Shown here: positions 27,254 through 36,651 of the stretch, one piece after another
Layout of the letters: the number at the start of each line of letters is the position of its first letter
How positions within the stretch are numbered: the first letter of the stretch is position 1
Assembly (NCBI RefSeq): GCF_050717535.1
Contig: NZ_JBOITM010000028.1
Location: 124,001-188,000, forward strand
DNA: 64,000 nucleotides
Direction: 5' to 3'
From: Clostridium_AD sp050717535
Lineage (GTDB): Bacteria > Bacillota > Clostridia > Clostridiales > Clostridiaceae
Notes under the pieces: generated by a model
Database searches by the model: none
What the model saw: the letters and a program-made list of their open reading frames with translations, nothing else
What the model was told of the DNA's origin: nothing
Program-made: the position numbers and the translations under genes

Positions 27254-27515
27254 ATTATTGACTTTTTCTATATTGTTTTTATCAGCTACAATTTTTATAT
27301 GTATGTTTAGAGCAATCAAGGGACCCACCGCTGCAGATAGACTAATCGCTGTAAATGTTATAGGGACTAAAACTATCGTACTTATTTTAATAGTATCATT
27401 CTTACTAAATGAAACTTATTTTGTAGATGTAGCTATAGTATATGCACTAATTAGTTTTTTATCTTCTGTTTTAGTGTCAAAATTCATTGAAAATTCAGGA
27501 GGAAAAAAAATATGA
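27246..27515 (+). CDS. mnhF: Na+/H+ antiporter subunit F (MrpF-like)
   Basis: This 89-residue protein has three transmembrane helices. The family segment RAIKGPTAADRLIAVNVIGTK is present after helix 1, and VDVAIVYALISFLSSVLVSKFIE forms the last helix. It starts inside the mrpE end and shares an ATGA with mrpG, so translation is coupled. It belongs to the membrane arm of Mrp/MBH-type complexes. Confidence 0.92.
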   Translation: MSKLLTFSILFLSATIFICMFRAIKGPTAADRLIAVNVIGTKTIVLILIVSFLLNETYFVDVAIVYALISFLSSVLVSKFIENSGGKKI

Positions 27516-27832
27516 AAGATATTATTGTAACTATATTTCTCTTTGGAGGATTATTCTTTTTCATGGTTGGAACAATAGGCATTATAAGATTTCCAGATTT
27601 GTTTACAAGGGCTCATAGCGCTGCAAAATGTGATACCTTAGGGATTGCACTATGCCTGTCATCGTTAGTAGTATTGGAAGGTTTAAACATGGTTAGTTTG
27701 AAAATTATATTGATTATTGTATTTGTGTGGATAGCAAATCCAACAGCTACACACTTAATTGCAAAGGCTGAGTTTGTAAGGGAAACATCCCTTTCAAAAT
27801 TAAATGGGGTGAAAAAATATGAAGATATTTAG
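27512..27832 (+). CDS. mnhG: Na+/H+ antiporter subunit G (MrpG-like)
   Basis: This 106-residue three-helix membrane protein has the MrpG signature GTIGIIRFPDLFTRAHSAAK and a C-terminal WIANPTATHLIAKA segment. Start and stop overlap both neighbours. It is the third subunit in the E-F-G block shared by Mrp antiporters and archaeal membrane-bound hydrogenases. Confidence 0.93.
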   Translation: MKDIIVTIFLFGGLFFFMVGTIGIIRFPDLFTRAHSAAKCDTLGIALCLSSLVVLEGLNMVSLKIILIIVFVWIANPTATHLIAKAEFVRETSLSKLNGVKKYEDI

Positions 27833-28058
27833 TATGATAATGATTATGTTTTTAATAGGATCTTCTGTAGCCGTTTCTACTATGAAAAGTTTACTTGGTG
27901 CAATAATAGTATTTATGGTTTATAGCCTTATAATGACAATTTTATGGCAACAGCTAAATGCTCCAGATTTAGCAATAACTGAGGCTGCAGTAGGAGCGGG
28001 TATTACTACAATTTTATTTGTACTTGCACTAAAGAGAATTAAAGGAGTAAGAAAATGA
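27819..28058 (+). CDS. Small MrpA-C-terminal/MbhD-like subunit (DUF4040)
   Basis: This 79-residue membrane protein corresponds to the DUF4040/MbhD domain, which in classical Mrp systems is fused into the large MrpA chain. Here it is a free gene. The conserved acidic stretch QQLNAPDLAITEAAVGAGITT is present between helices. It overlaps mrpG by 14 bases and the next gene by four. A separate MbhD-like gene is the arrangement of archaeal MBH and of some anaerobic bacterial antiporters. Confidence 0.85.
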   Translation: MKIFSMIMIMFLIGSSVAVSTMKSLLGAIIVFMVYSLIMTILWQQLNAPDLAITEAAVGAGITTILFVLALKRIKGVRK

Positions 28059-28777
28059 AAAAAATTTTATCTGTTGGAATTACAGTAATGCTAATCATGA
28101 TTCTACTTTTGGGGGTTAATGAACTTCCGAAATTTGGACAATTCAATAATCCTGCCAATAATGAAGTTGCACATTATTATGTAGAAAAAGCAACAAAGGA
28201 AACTGGGGCAATGAATATTGTTACAGGTATTATTTTAGATTACCGTGCCTTTGACACATTTGTTGAGTCAAGTGTACTGTTTACTGCTTCAATTTTAGTT
28301 TTATTGCTTTTAAAAGAGGAAAAGCACTCGCGAGATATAGAAACTTATGAAACTATTTTAAAAAGTACTATTTTAAAACAAGTAAGTAAAGTGTTAATAC
28401 CTTGTATTCAGATTTTTGGAATTTATATAATTCTTTATGGACATTTAAGCCCGGGTGGTGGGTTTGCAGGAGGAACAATAATAGGTACAAGTTTCATCTT
28501 ATATAGAATAATTTATGGAAAAAAATTTACAGATAAATTATTGCCATACTCAAAATTAATAATATATCTCTGTGGTTCAATTATGTTTTATGGGGTACTA
28601 AAAGGATATAGTTTTATAACTGGTGGAAATCATTTAAACTTGCCACAACCAAGTTTGGGAACTCCCGGCGATATACTCAGTGGTGGTTTTCTATTGCCAT
28701 TAAACATATTAGTAGGACTTATTGTTGCAATAACTATATACTTTTTTTTCACTTTATTTGACGGAGGAGAAATTTAA
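28055..28777 (+). CDS. mnhB: MbhE plus MnhB-domain antiporter subunit
   Basis: This 240-residue membrane protein fuses two parts. The N-terminal half (about 1-90) resembles MbhE, with TGAMNIVTGIILDYRAFDTFVESSVLF. The C-terminal half is an MrpB/MnhB domain with GHLSPGGGFAGGTIIG and GTPGDILSGG. MrpB subunits lie beside the antiporter-like chains. The gene overlaps its predecessor by four bases and lies two bases before mrpC. Confidence 0.88.
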   Translation: MKKILSVGITVMLIMILLLGVNELPKFGQFNNPANNEVAHYYVEKATKETGAMNIVTGIILDYRAFDTFVESSVLFTASILVLLLLKEEKHSRDIETYETILKSTILKQVSKVLIPCIQIFGIYIILYGHLSPGGGFAGGTIIGTSFILYRIIYGKKFTDKLLPYSKLIIYLCGSIMFYGVLKGYSFITGGNHLNLPQPSLGTPGDILSGGFLLPLNILVGLIVAITIYFFFTLFDGGEI

Positions 28778-28779
28778 TT

Positions 28780-29142
28780 ATGGAAGGATTAATAAATAAT
28801 TATTATGAGACGGGTGCAATTGTTTTGTTTGGAATTGGTTTTGCAATACTACTACTTAACAATAATTTAATAAAAAAAATAATTGGCATGAATATAATGG
28901 ATACAGCTGTTTTCTTGTTTTTTATAGCTAAAGGATATGTTTTAGGACTGGATGCCCCAATTATAATAGGGGCGCATAAAGGAGTTCAAAGCTATATCAA
29001 TCCTGTTCCTTCTGCTCTAATGCTTACTGGTATAGTTGTAGCAGTTAGTACAACAGCATTTGCACTTGCACTAACCCTAAAACTCTATGAAGGATACGGT
29101 AGCATTGAACTAGATGAAATTATGAAAATGAGGAGTGATTAA
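28780..29142 (+). CDS. mnhC: Na+/H+ antiporter subunit C (MrpC/NuoK-like)
   Basis: This 120-residue, three-helix protein is homologous to NuoK of complex I. Family features include GIGFAILLLNNNLIKKIIGMNIMD and the helix with PVPSALMLTGIVVAVSTTAFALAL. A buried glutamate of NuoK is not obvious in helix 2, as in many MrpC proteins. It lies between mrpB and the first MrpD-like gene. Confidence 0.92.
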   Translation: MEGLINNYYETGAIVLFGIGFAILLLNNNLIKKIIGMNIMDTAVFLFFIAKGYVLGLDAPIIIGAHKGVQSYINPVPSALMLTGIVVAVSTTAFALALTLKLYEGYGSIELDEIMKMRSD

Positions 29143-29143
29143 A

Positions 29144-30616
29144 TTGAGATTCATTGAAAGCTTTCCACTTGTTATTATATTGGTTTTGTTTATTACAGCC
29201 TTTGTAATGCCTTTGATTAAAAAGACAAAGGTTGTTAAGCTTATTAGTCTGGTATCAATGGCAATAGTCATGGTATTAGCCTTAGTAAATTTAATTTTTG
29301 TTATTAATGAGGGAGAATATTGGTATAGAATTGGACATTTTACGGCGCCATATGGAATTGAATTTCGAATCGGAATAATAGAGGCTATGATGGGACTCCT
29401 TTTTACCTTTGTTGCACTTATGATAATTTGGTATTCAGTTTATAGTATAGAAAAAGAAATTAAACAGTCCAAGGTAAGTTTATATTATTTACTTATAAAC
29501 ATTTTAATAGGGTCATTACTTGGAGTTGTATATTCTAATGATTTATTTAACTGTTTTGTATTTATAGAAGTAGGAACACTAGCTTCTTGTGGAACTATTA
29601 TTGTTAAAGACAAAAAAGAAAATATAAGAGCAACATTAAAATATTTAATTATGAGTTGTCTAGGGTCTGGACTTGTGCTTATGGGAATTGCTTATTTGTA
29701 CTCAATGACAGGACATTTAAATATAGACTTCATTCATAAAGTATTAATTAATTGCTACTTGAATTATCCAAATGCAGTACTTATTTCTATAGTATTATTT
29801 ATTATGGGCCTGGGAGTTAAGAGTGCCATGTTTCCACTTCATAATTGGCTTCCAGATGCACATTCCAGTGCACCTACATCCTCAAGTGCAATTCTATCAT
29901 CTTTAGTTTTAAAGGCATTTGTGTTGCTTTTAATTAAGATTTTATATAGAGTTTTTGGAATGGAAATACTTAAATATTATTCAGTCCTAAATATTGTATT
30001 GATATTAGGTAGTTTAGGTATGATAATGGGCTCGGTTTTTGCTATATTTCAAAAAAATATAAAAAGAGTTATAGCTTACTCTACTGTGGCACAAATGGGG
30101 TATATATTTTTAGGAATAGGTCTTGGAACAGATATAGGAGTATCTATTGCTATATTTCATATTATTGGACATGCCGTAACTAAATCAGCACTATTTTTAT
30201 TAGTTGGATCAATGATAGAGCAAACTGGCCATAAAACCTTAGAACATTTAAAGGGAATTGGCAGAGAAATGCCCTTAACCCTAGGATTGTTTTCTCTAGG
30301 TGCACTATCTATGATAGGAATTCCTGTACTTCCTGGATTTATAAGTAAGTGGCACTTATCTTTAGCCTCCATAGCAGCTGGGAATATGATTTTAATCCTA
30401 GTTATCTTGCTTAGTAGTTTATTAAATGCAGTATATTATTTCCCAATTATTATAAATGGTTTTTTTGGAGAAGAAAATTTAAAAGGTAAAGTATATAAAT
30501 CTAAAAGCAAGCCCTTAAAAGAGATGATGCCTGTAATTTTTCTAGTGATTTCTATGGTTTTTGTTGGACTCACATCTAGTGGAATTATAAATTTAATTAC
30601 TTTAGGGCTTGAGTAG
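29144..30616 (+). CDS. mnhD: Antiporter-like subunit, MrpD/NuoM/N family (first copy)
   Basis: This 490-residue polytopic protein of the NuoL/M/N family has about fourteen helices. The ion-channel residues are retained: the helix-5 glutamate in CFVFIEVGTLASC, the lysine in GLGVKSAMFPLHNWLPDAHS, and a downstream lysine in VLKAFVLLLIK. It should move H+ or Na+. The TTG at 29144 is chosen because AGGAG lies eight bases upstream; a GTG at 29135 overlaps that site. It is the first of three paralogues in this operon. Confidence 0.9.
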   Translation: MRFIESFPLVIILVLFITAFVMPLIKKTKVVKLISLVSMAIVMVLALVNLIFVINEGEYWYRIGHFTAPYGIEFRIGIIEAMMGLLFTFVALMIIWYSVYSIEKEIKQSKVSLYYLLINILIGSLLGVVYSNDLFNCFVFIEVGTLASCGTIIVKDKKENIRATLKYLIMSCLGSGLVLMGIAYLYSMTGHLNIDFIHKVLINCYLNYPNAVLISIVLFIMGLGVKSAMFPLHNWLPDAHSSAPTSSSAILSSLVLKAFVLLLIKILYRVFGMEILKYYSVLNIVLILGSLGMIMGSVFAIFQKNIKRVIAYSTVAQMGYIFLGIGLGTDIGVSIAIFHIIGHAVTKSALFLLVGSMIEQTGHKTLEHLKGIGREMPLTLGLFSLGALSMIGIPVLPGFISKWHLSLASIAAGNMILILVILLSSLLNAVYYFPIIINGFFGEENLKGKVYKSKSKPLKEMMPVIFLVISMVFVGLTSSGIINLITLGLE

Positions 30617-30631
30617 AGGGGTGATTGTAAA

Positions 30632-32077
30632 TTGAAGAATTTCACAATAATAATTCCTATTTTGTTTCCATTTATATTGGCTATAATTATGGCAACTATA
30701 AAACTAGATGAAAAGAAAAGAAATATTTTTGTCTGCATTGGTGTTATATTAAATTTGTTTTTTTTAGTTGGTATATTTTATATGTTTGGTAAAAGTACAG
30801 TTCATATATTAAAGATAAATGAATTTTTAGATATCTATTTTAGAATAGATAAGTTAAGTATATTGTTTTCACTATTAGTTGCAATTTTGTGGATTTTCAC
30901 TGCCTTTTATGCAATGGAATATATGAAACATGAGGGCAAGGAAAGAAGGTTTTACACTTTTTTTCTTGCAACACTAGGAGTAACAATGGGAATTGCTTTT
31001 TCAGGAAATCTTATAACACTTTATGCTTTTTATGAGTTCCTTACACTATCAACCTTCCCTTTAGTAATACATACTGATTCAAAACAGGCTCTAAAAAGTG
31101 GGAAAAAATATCTAATATACTCATTTGTAGGTGCTACAATGGTTTTGCTTGGAATGGTCTTATTATTCAGTGTTACGAAAGATACAACATTTAATGCTCA
31201 TGGCATTTTGCCTGCATTGACAGATGCTAATAGAAATAGATATATAGTTAGCTATATTGCTATGTTTTTGGGTTTTGGAGTTAAAGCGGCCCTGGTGCCA
31301 TTTCATTCATGGTTACCTGCAGCAATGGTTGCACCCACACCAGTTAGTGCACTACTCCATGCAGTTGCAGTTGTAAAATCAGGGATCTTTGCTATTATGC
31401 GTTTGAGCTATTTTATATTTGGAACGGAAATAATTAAGGCACTTCATGTAAATATATTTTTAAGCATTCTGATAGTAATTTCAATTTTACTGGGTTCGTT
31501 CTTAGCATTACATCAAGAAAATTTAAAAAAAAGATTGGCTTACTCAACAATTAGTCAATTAGGATATGTTTTATTAGGAGTAGTACTCTTAAATGAAGAT
31601 GCGTTTGTTGGAAGTCTGCTTCATTTAATTAATCATGCAGTAAATAAGATTGTTCTTTTTTTCTGTGTGGGAGCGATAATGTATACTACGGGAAAAACAG
31701 ATATTAATCAGATTAGAGGTATTGGAAAACAGATGCCAATAACAATGGGTTGTTTTGGTATAGCAGCTATATCATTAATTGGAATTCCTCCTACAAACGG
31801 GTTTGTTAGTAAGTGGTATTTGGCTCAAGGCGGACTTAAAGAGGGAAAGATGATTTTTCCTGCAATATTACTTATTAGTGCATTATTAACGGCACTATAC
31901 CTTCTACCAATTATAACTGAAGCCTTCTTCAAAAAAGGTGAGAACACTATAGTTAAAGAAGCACCAATGAAAATGTTAATACCCATAGTTATGATAACAG
32001 TGATAATTGTTTTGCTTGGGATATTTCCTAATATGCTTATAACATTTGTTCAAAAGATTGCAAGAGAGGTAATTTAA
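30632..32077 (+). CDS. Antiporter-like subunit, MrpD/NuoM family (second copy)
   Basis: This 481-residue NuoM/MrpD-like polytopic protein keeps the key glutamate (TLYAFYEFLTLSTFPLV), the channel lysine and histidines (GVKAALVPFHSWLPAAMVAPTP) and the following lysine helix (AVAVVKSGIFAIMRL). It starts with TTG after AGAGGGGTGATT. It is a second complete proton-channel subunit, unlike the single MrpD of Bacillus-type operons. Confidence 0.88.
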   Translation: MKNFTIIIPILFPFILAIIMATIKLDEKKRNIFVCIGVILNLFFLVGIFYMFGKSTVHILKINEFLDIYFRIDKLSILFSLLVAILWIFTAFYAMEYMKHEGKERRFYTFFLATLGVTMGIAFSGNLITLYAFYEFLTLSTFPLVIHTDSKQALKSGKKYLIYSFVGATMVLLGMVLLFSVTKDTTFNAHGILPALTDANRNRYIVSYIAMFLGFGVKAALVPFHSWLPAAMVAPTPVSALLHAVAVVKSGIFAIMRLSYFIFGTEIIKALHVNIFLSILIVISILLGSFLALHQENLKKRLAYSTISQLGYVLLGVVLLNEDAFVGSLLHLINHAVNKIVLFFCVGAIMYTTGKTDINQIRGIGKQMPITMGCFGIAAISLIGIPPTNGFVSKWYLAQGGLKEGKMIFPAILLISALLTALYLLPIITEAFFKKGENTIVKEAPMKMLIPIVMITVIIVLLGIFPNMLITFVQKIAREVI

Positions 32078-32094
32078 GAAAGGAGGGTATCGCA

Positions 32095-34104
32095 TTGAAA
32101 CCGACTACGTATTTACTATTCATTTTGGTATTCCCATTGATTGGCTCTTTTATAGGTTATGCTATAGGAAGGATTAATGAAAAATATAGGGATATCTTTA
32201 ATATTGTAATGACAGCTATTGTATTATTGGTTACAACTATATTATATAAATATGTTGTAGTACAATCAATAGAAATATCTATACCTAATATTATGGGTAC
32301 AGGTCTTCATTTGAAATTAGATATGTTTAGATATATTTTCGTTTGTCTTACAGCTATGATATGGTTTTTAACTACACTTTATTCAACACAGTATTTAATT
32401 AATCATAAAAATAGAAATAGATATTATTTATTTTTTATGCTAACACTAGCAAGTACTATTGGAATTTTCATATCAGAGAACTTTTTGAATTTATTTACTT
32501 TCTTCGAAATCATGTCATTTACATCATATGCATTAATAATTAACGATGAGGATGATTATTCTCATGATGCAGGTAATACATACATTATAATGGCAGTGAC
32601 TGGCGGTCTTATTTTACTTATGGGATTATTTTTGTTGTATAATTCTACTCAAACATTAGATATTAGTGAGTTAAGAGTTAAAGTAAGCATCTTAGGCAAT
32701 ATAAAGTACCTTATTGTAACTTTAATCATTATAGGTTTTGGTGTAAAAGCAGGAATGGTACCACTACATATATGGCTTCCTAAGGCATACACTGCAGCAC
32801 CGACACCAGCTACGGTTGTTTTATCAGCGGTTTTAGCTAAAACAGGTATATTCGGGATTATATTAACTATTGAAGTAATTATGAGTGGAGACTTCATAAT
32901 ATCTATTATTATTCTTGTGATAGGTTTTCTTAATATGTTCATTGGTGGGATTCTTGCCATGATGCAGAGAAATGTTAAAAGAATACTTGCATATAGTAGC
33001 ATGAGTCAAATTGGCTATATTCTTGTTGGAATAGGACTCATAGGAATTTTAAAAGAAAATAGAATTATAGCTATTTATGGCACGTTGTATCATGTTATTA
33101 ATCATGGAATTTTTAAAGCCTTATTATTTATGGGCATAGGAACCATATATTTGAGGCTAAATGAGCTAAGCATAAATAAAATTGGTGGCTTTGGAATTGA
33201 TAAGAATGTATTAAAGATATTATTTTTAATAGGTATGTTATCAATTATAGGTATGCCTGGCTTCAATGGATTCACTAGTAAATCTATGTTGCATGAGGCA
33301 ATTATTGAAGCAGAGCACATGTATGGTGGAGTATTTTTTAAAATATGTGAAATTGTGTTTATAGTGAGTAGTAGTTTTACTGTAGCCTATCTACTGAAGA
33401 TATTTGTAGCTGTCTTTATAGAAAAAAGTAATCAGGATATTGAAAAAATAAAGGCAAGGATAAGTAAGAGGGCACTTTTACCAATGGTTGCACTTAGTTT
33501 AATGAGTATTTATATTGGACTGAGTCCCAATGTGATTTTGCATGTATTAGATAAAACGTTAAAGCCCTTTGGAAATCCAAATCCAATAGCTGTGAATTTA
33601 TATACTTTTGACAATATTAAAAGTTCTATGGTTGTAATATTAATTGGCATAGTAATTTATATGGGATTTATAAGAAAAGTGTTAAAAAAGGGTGAAGGGA
33701 CTAATTGGTATTATGTGAATCCAACTTTAAATTGGATTAGTTTAGAAAAAAATATATATAAACCACTAGGTAAAAGTATCATCTTTATTAGTTCATTTGT
33801 TTTTGACATTATAGATGGGGCAGTAGTTAATAGTGTAACTTTTGTAGGTAATGGCATTGAAGCAATTAGCAAAGTGGAAATTAATTATGGAAAATCTATT
33901 GTAAAAAGAATGAGAAATAAATTTTTTGAGTTATTTAGAACTAAAGCTAATATATGTAAAATTGGTGTTGAAGGAGAAAAGTCAGAACTGATAAATATCA
34001 AAAAGAAAATAGAAGACATTGGGTATAACATGAATAGTTTAACTTATTCATTATTTATATTTGGAATTGTACTCGTAGTGTGTTTACTATATTTAATGTC
34101 TTAA
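32095..34104 (+). CDS. Antiporter-like subunit, NuoL/MrpA-N family with C-terminal extension (third copy)
   Basis: This 669-residue protein has a NuoL/MrpA-type antiporter core with FTFFEIMSFTSYALI and GVKAGMVPLHIWLPKAYTAAPTP. It is followed by an extension of about 170 residues with further hydrophobic helices and an amphipathic segment, resembling the long helix region of NuoL-like subunits. It lacks the fused MbhD/MbhE domains of full MrpA, which are separate genes upstream. TTG start after AAGGAGGG. It ends the operon at a terminator. Confidence 0.88.
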   Translation: MKPTTYLLFILVFPLIGSFIGYAIGRINEKYRDIFNIVMTAIVLLVTTILYKYVVVQSIEISIPNIMGTGLHLKLDMFRYIFVCLTAMIWFLTTLYSTQYLINHKNRNRYYLFFMLTLASTIGIFISENFLNLFTFFEIMSFTSYALIINDEDDYSHDAGNTYIIMAVTGGLILLMGLFLLYNSTQTLDISELRVKVSILGNIKYLIVTLIIIGFGVKAGMVPLHIWLPKAYTAAPTPATVVLSAVLAKTGIFGIILTIEVIMSGDFIISIIILVIGFLNMFIGGILAMMQRNVKRILAYSSMSQIGYILVGIGLIGILKENRIIAIYGTLYHVINHGIFKALLFMGIGTIYLRLNELSINKIGGFGIDKNVLKILFLIGMLSIIGMPGFNGFTSKSMLHEAIIEAEHMYGGVFFKICEIVFIVSSSFTVAYLLKIFVAVFIEKSNQDIEKIKARISKRALLPMVALSLMSIYIGLSPNVILHVLDKTLKPFGNPNPIAVNLYTFDNIKSSMVVILIGIVIYMGFIRKVLKKGEGTNWYYVNPTLNWISLEKNIYKPLGKSIIFISSFVFDIIDGAVVNSVTFVGNGIEAISKVEINYGKSIVKRMRNKFFELFRTKANICKIGVEGEKSELINIKKKIEDIGYNMNSLTYSLFIFGIVLVVCLLYLMS

Positions 34105-34146
34105 ATAAGGAATCTTGAACTAAAGGTGATAAAGGGTAAATTGCAA

Positions 34147-34208
34147 AAGAATAAGCACTAGTAATCCTAATTTATTACTTTAGAATTACTAATGCCTATT
34201 CTTTTTTT
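34147..34208. terminator. Terminator between antiporter operon and alcohol dehydrogenase
   Basis: A 19-pair stem with two wobble or mismatch positions (34147-34165 with 34185-34203) is followed by T's on the plus strand and by A-rich sequence upstream. It probably serves both convergent genes. Confidence 0.75.
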
Positions 34209-34237
34209 AGAAATCTAGAAATATATGTTTCTACTAT

Positions 34238-35338
34238 TTAGACTTTTAAACTAGCCTTATATATGTTTAGTATATCTTCTCTTTTTACAGGTGAAGGGTG
34301 ATTTTTTAATTTATCCTTGTTTAAAGCTACAACGTTTGCATAAGAACAAATTTCTTCATAACTTACTGTAGTTACGTATCCAAGCATAGTATTTAAAAAA
34401 TCACCAAGATCATTTAAATTTTCTAGGGTTAATAGATATAAAATTTTTCTAACCTTATTTTCATCATTACAAAAGTTTAAATACGAATTTAAGAGTATTC
34501 CATTTGCTTTCCCATGCGGAATATTATGAAAATATGTAAGAGAATAGCCCATAGCATGAGGAATGGATGTTCCAGCTTGAGCTATTACCATGCCAGCTAT
34601 TGTAGAGGCTAACACTAATTTTTCTCTTACTATATAAGTAAAATCTCTTTCTTTTATCATAGTTAAACACTCTCCAAATAATTTTAATCCTTTTTCAGCC
34701 AATGTATCACTGAATATATTTGCTTTTGATGACATGTATCCTTCTATTAAATGGGATAGTGCATCTATTGTGGTATTAATAGTTATTTGCTCTGGTAAGA
34801 ACATTAGGTATTTTACATCTAGTAGAGCATATTCAGGAAATACTTTTTGACAGATGCCATGCTTTGTTTGTAATTCACTATCTGTAAGTATGGAATAAGG
34901 TGTTGTCTCAGTTCCGGTTCCGGCTGTGGTGGGTACGGCAATTATAGGCATAGACTTTAATAGTGGACTATCAAACAAATTATATCTTGTAGCATTTGGA
35001 TTTCGTATTAATATACCTGCTGCTTTTGAAGCGTCAATGGGAGAACCACCTCCTATACCAATAATGAAATCAGATTTTTGATTTCTACCAAATTCTGAAA
35101 TTTTTTCTATTGTTTCTAAAGAAGGATTTTCTTCTACTTTATTGAAAAGGTCGTATATAATTCCTTCTTTTGTTAATGCATTGGTAACATCATTTAAAGA
35201 ACCATTTATGATTGAAGAGGTTTTACCAGTTACAATTAAAGCTCTTTTCCCATAATTTTTAAATATGTTGCTGTTTTTCAATATTACTTCTTCACCAAGT
35301 AATATTTTTGTTGGCATGTAGTAATTAATAAAATCCAT
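34238..35338 (-). CDS. Iron-containing alcohol dehydrogenase
   Basis: This 366-residue group III (Fe-dependent) alcohol dehydrogenase has the NAD(P)-binding GGGSPIDASKAAG segment and the middle signature TTAGTGTETTPYSILTD. The metal ligands fall in TIDALSHLIEGY and SIPHAMGYSLTYFHNIPHG. The minus-strand ATG at 35338 has GAGGAGG seven bases upstream; an upstream in-frame TTG lies on that site and is rejected. It is probably involved in fermentative aldehyde/alcohol interconversion, but the substrate (ethanol, butanol, propanediol) cannot be assigned. Confidence 0.88.
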   Translation of the reverse strand: MDFINYYMPTKILLGEEVILKNSNIFKNYGKRALIVTGKTSSIINGSLNDVTNALTKEGIIYDLFNKVEENPSLETIEKISEFGRNQKSDFIIGIGGGSPIDASKAAGILIRNPNATRYNLFDSPLLKSMPIIAVPTTAGTGTETTPYSILTDSELQTKHGICQKVFPEYALLDVKYLMFLPEQITINTTIDALSHLIEGYMSSKANIFSDTLAEKGLKLFGECLTMIKERDFTYIVREKLVLASTIAGMVIAQAGTSIPHAMGYSLTYFHNIPHGKANGILLNSYLNFCNDENKVRKILYLLTLENLNDLGDFLNTMLGYVTTVSYEEICSYANVVALNKDKLKNHPSPVKREDILNIYKASLKV

Positions 35339-35726
35339 AATATATCCTCCTCGCAATTCTATTGTTTGAATCTTTATGTATATGTTATAGCATTATATAC
35401 ATTATAATAAAAAAGATTGGAATATACTAGCATAATGATCGATTAATATTTTCATGTAATTTAAGGAAAGTTATTTTTGGATAATGTAATAATTTATAAT
35501 AAGCATGCAATGTATTTCCTTGGAAATATATTGAAATAATTTACTTTGAAGATAGCATTAAACCTAAGAAAAATTATTAAGCAATTGATTTTTTATTAAT
35601 ATACTTATATAATTCTTAATGAAGACTTATTTATATATGTTAATTTAAATTTTAAATCAAGTTTATATTTGATAATAAAAGATTTATATTTATGTAGTAA
35701 TAAAAATAATATTAGGAAGTGTTATA
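35339..35726. other. Divergent intergenic region, adh / rluB
   Basis: This 388-base region is almost entirely A+T. It must hold the divergent promoters of the alcohol dehydrogenase and rluB genes, but several TATAAT-like boxes on both strands lack convincing partners at 17 nt. I see no RNA gene and no convincing open reading frame. Confidence 0.5.
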
Positions 35727-36437
35727 GTGGAAGAACGTTTACAAAAATTTATGGCAAGATGTGGTGTTGCTTCAAGAAGAAAGTGTGAGGAAGTAATTAC
35801 ACAAGGAAGAGTAAAAGTAAATGATATTTTAGTGACAGAACTTGGACAAAAGGTTGACCCTGATAAGGATAGTGTATATGTAGATGATAAAATTATACAT
35901 ATAGAAGAGAATAAGGTTTATATTGCATTAAATAAACCAGAGGGCATAGTATCTACAGTAAAAGATGAAAAAGACAGAAAAACCATTTTAGATTTAGTGA
36001 AGACCAAAGAAAGAATATACCCAATAGGGCGATTGGATTATGATACATCTGGTTTAATTATATTAACTAATGATGGGGATATCTATAATAAAGTGATTCA
36101 CCCAAGACAAGCAATTAATAAAGTTTATATAGCTTTATTAGAAGGGTGTGCAAATGAAGAGGAAGTAGCTAAGTTCTGTAATGGAATTGATATTGATGGA
36201 TATATTACAGCTGGGGCAAATTTTGAAATGAATAAGAGAATTGGTTTTAACAGCAAGGTTACAATTACTATTCATGAAGGGAAAAATCGTCAAATAAGAA
36301 AAATGTGTGATGCCATAGATCATCCAGTTATAGCATTAAAAAGAGTTTCAGTTGGGGAAATTAAACTGGGCAATATGGAAAAAGGCGAATGGAGAAACTT
36401 AACTGAAGATGAAATAAAATATTTAAAGAATTTATAA
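35727..36437 (+). CDS. rluB: 23S rRNA pseudouridine synthase RluB-like
   Basis: This 236-residue RsuA/RluB/E/F-family enzyme would convert a uridine of 23S rRNA helix 89 or nearby to pseudouridine. The N-terminal S4 RNA-binding domain (RLQKFMARCGVASRRKCEEVI) is followed by the catalytic motif GRLDYDTSGLIILTNDG with the nucleophile aspartate, and by GKNRQIRKMCDAI. GTG start with AGGAAGTG upstream. RsuA specificity cannot be fully excluded, but the length and S4 form favour RluB. Confidence 0.88.
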   Translation: MEERLQKFMARCGVASRRKCEEVITQGRVKVNDILVTELGQKVDPDKDSVYVDDKIIHIEENKVYIALNKPEGIVSTVKDEKDRKTILDLVKTKERIYPIGRLDYDTSGLIILTNDGDIYNKVIHPRQAINKVYIALLEGCANEEEVAKFCNGIDIDGYITAGANFEMNKRIGFNSKVTITIHEGKNRQIRKMCDAIDHPVIALKRVSVGEIKLGNMEKGEWRNLTEDEIKYLKNL

Positions 36438-36651
36438 TTATAGAAGTTTGTTATATTTTGAAGAAATATTGAAAATATAAAGCATATTTTAGCTGCTTAA
36501 AATCAAAAACATAAATATTTTACAAAAAAATGAATAATTCGTTGAAACTATGTTCAATAAATGATAAAATGAAGTAAATAATTCACTTTATTATTTATTG
36601 AAATTTTTATTTCATTTATTATTTAATAACATAGAAAGGATTGAGTTTATT

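Noticed and set aside
34238..35338. Sigma-54 promoter before the alcohol dehydrogenase
   Set aside because: I looked because such genes are sometimes RpoN-controlled, but no -24/-12 match was found on the minus strand upstream.
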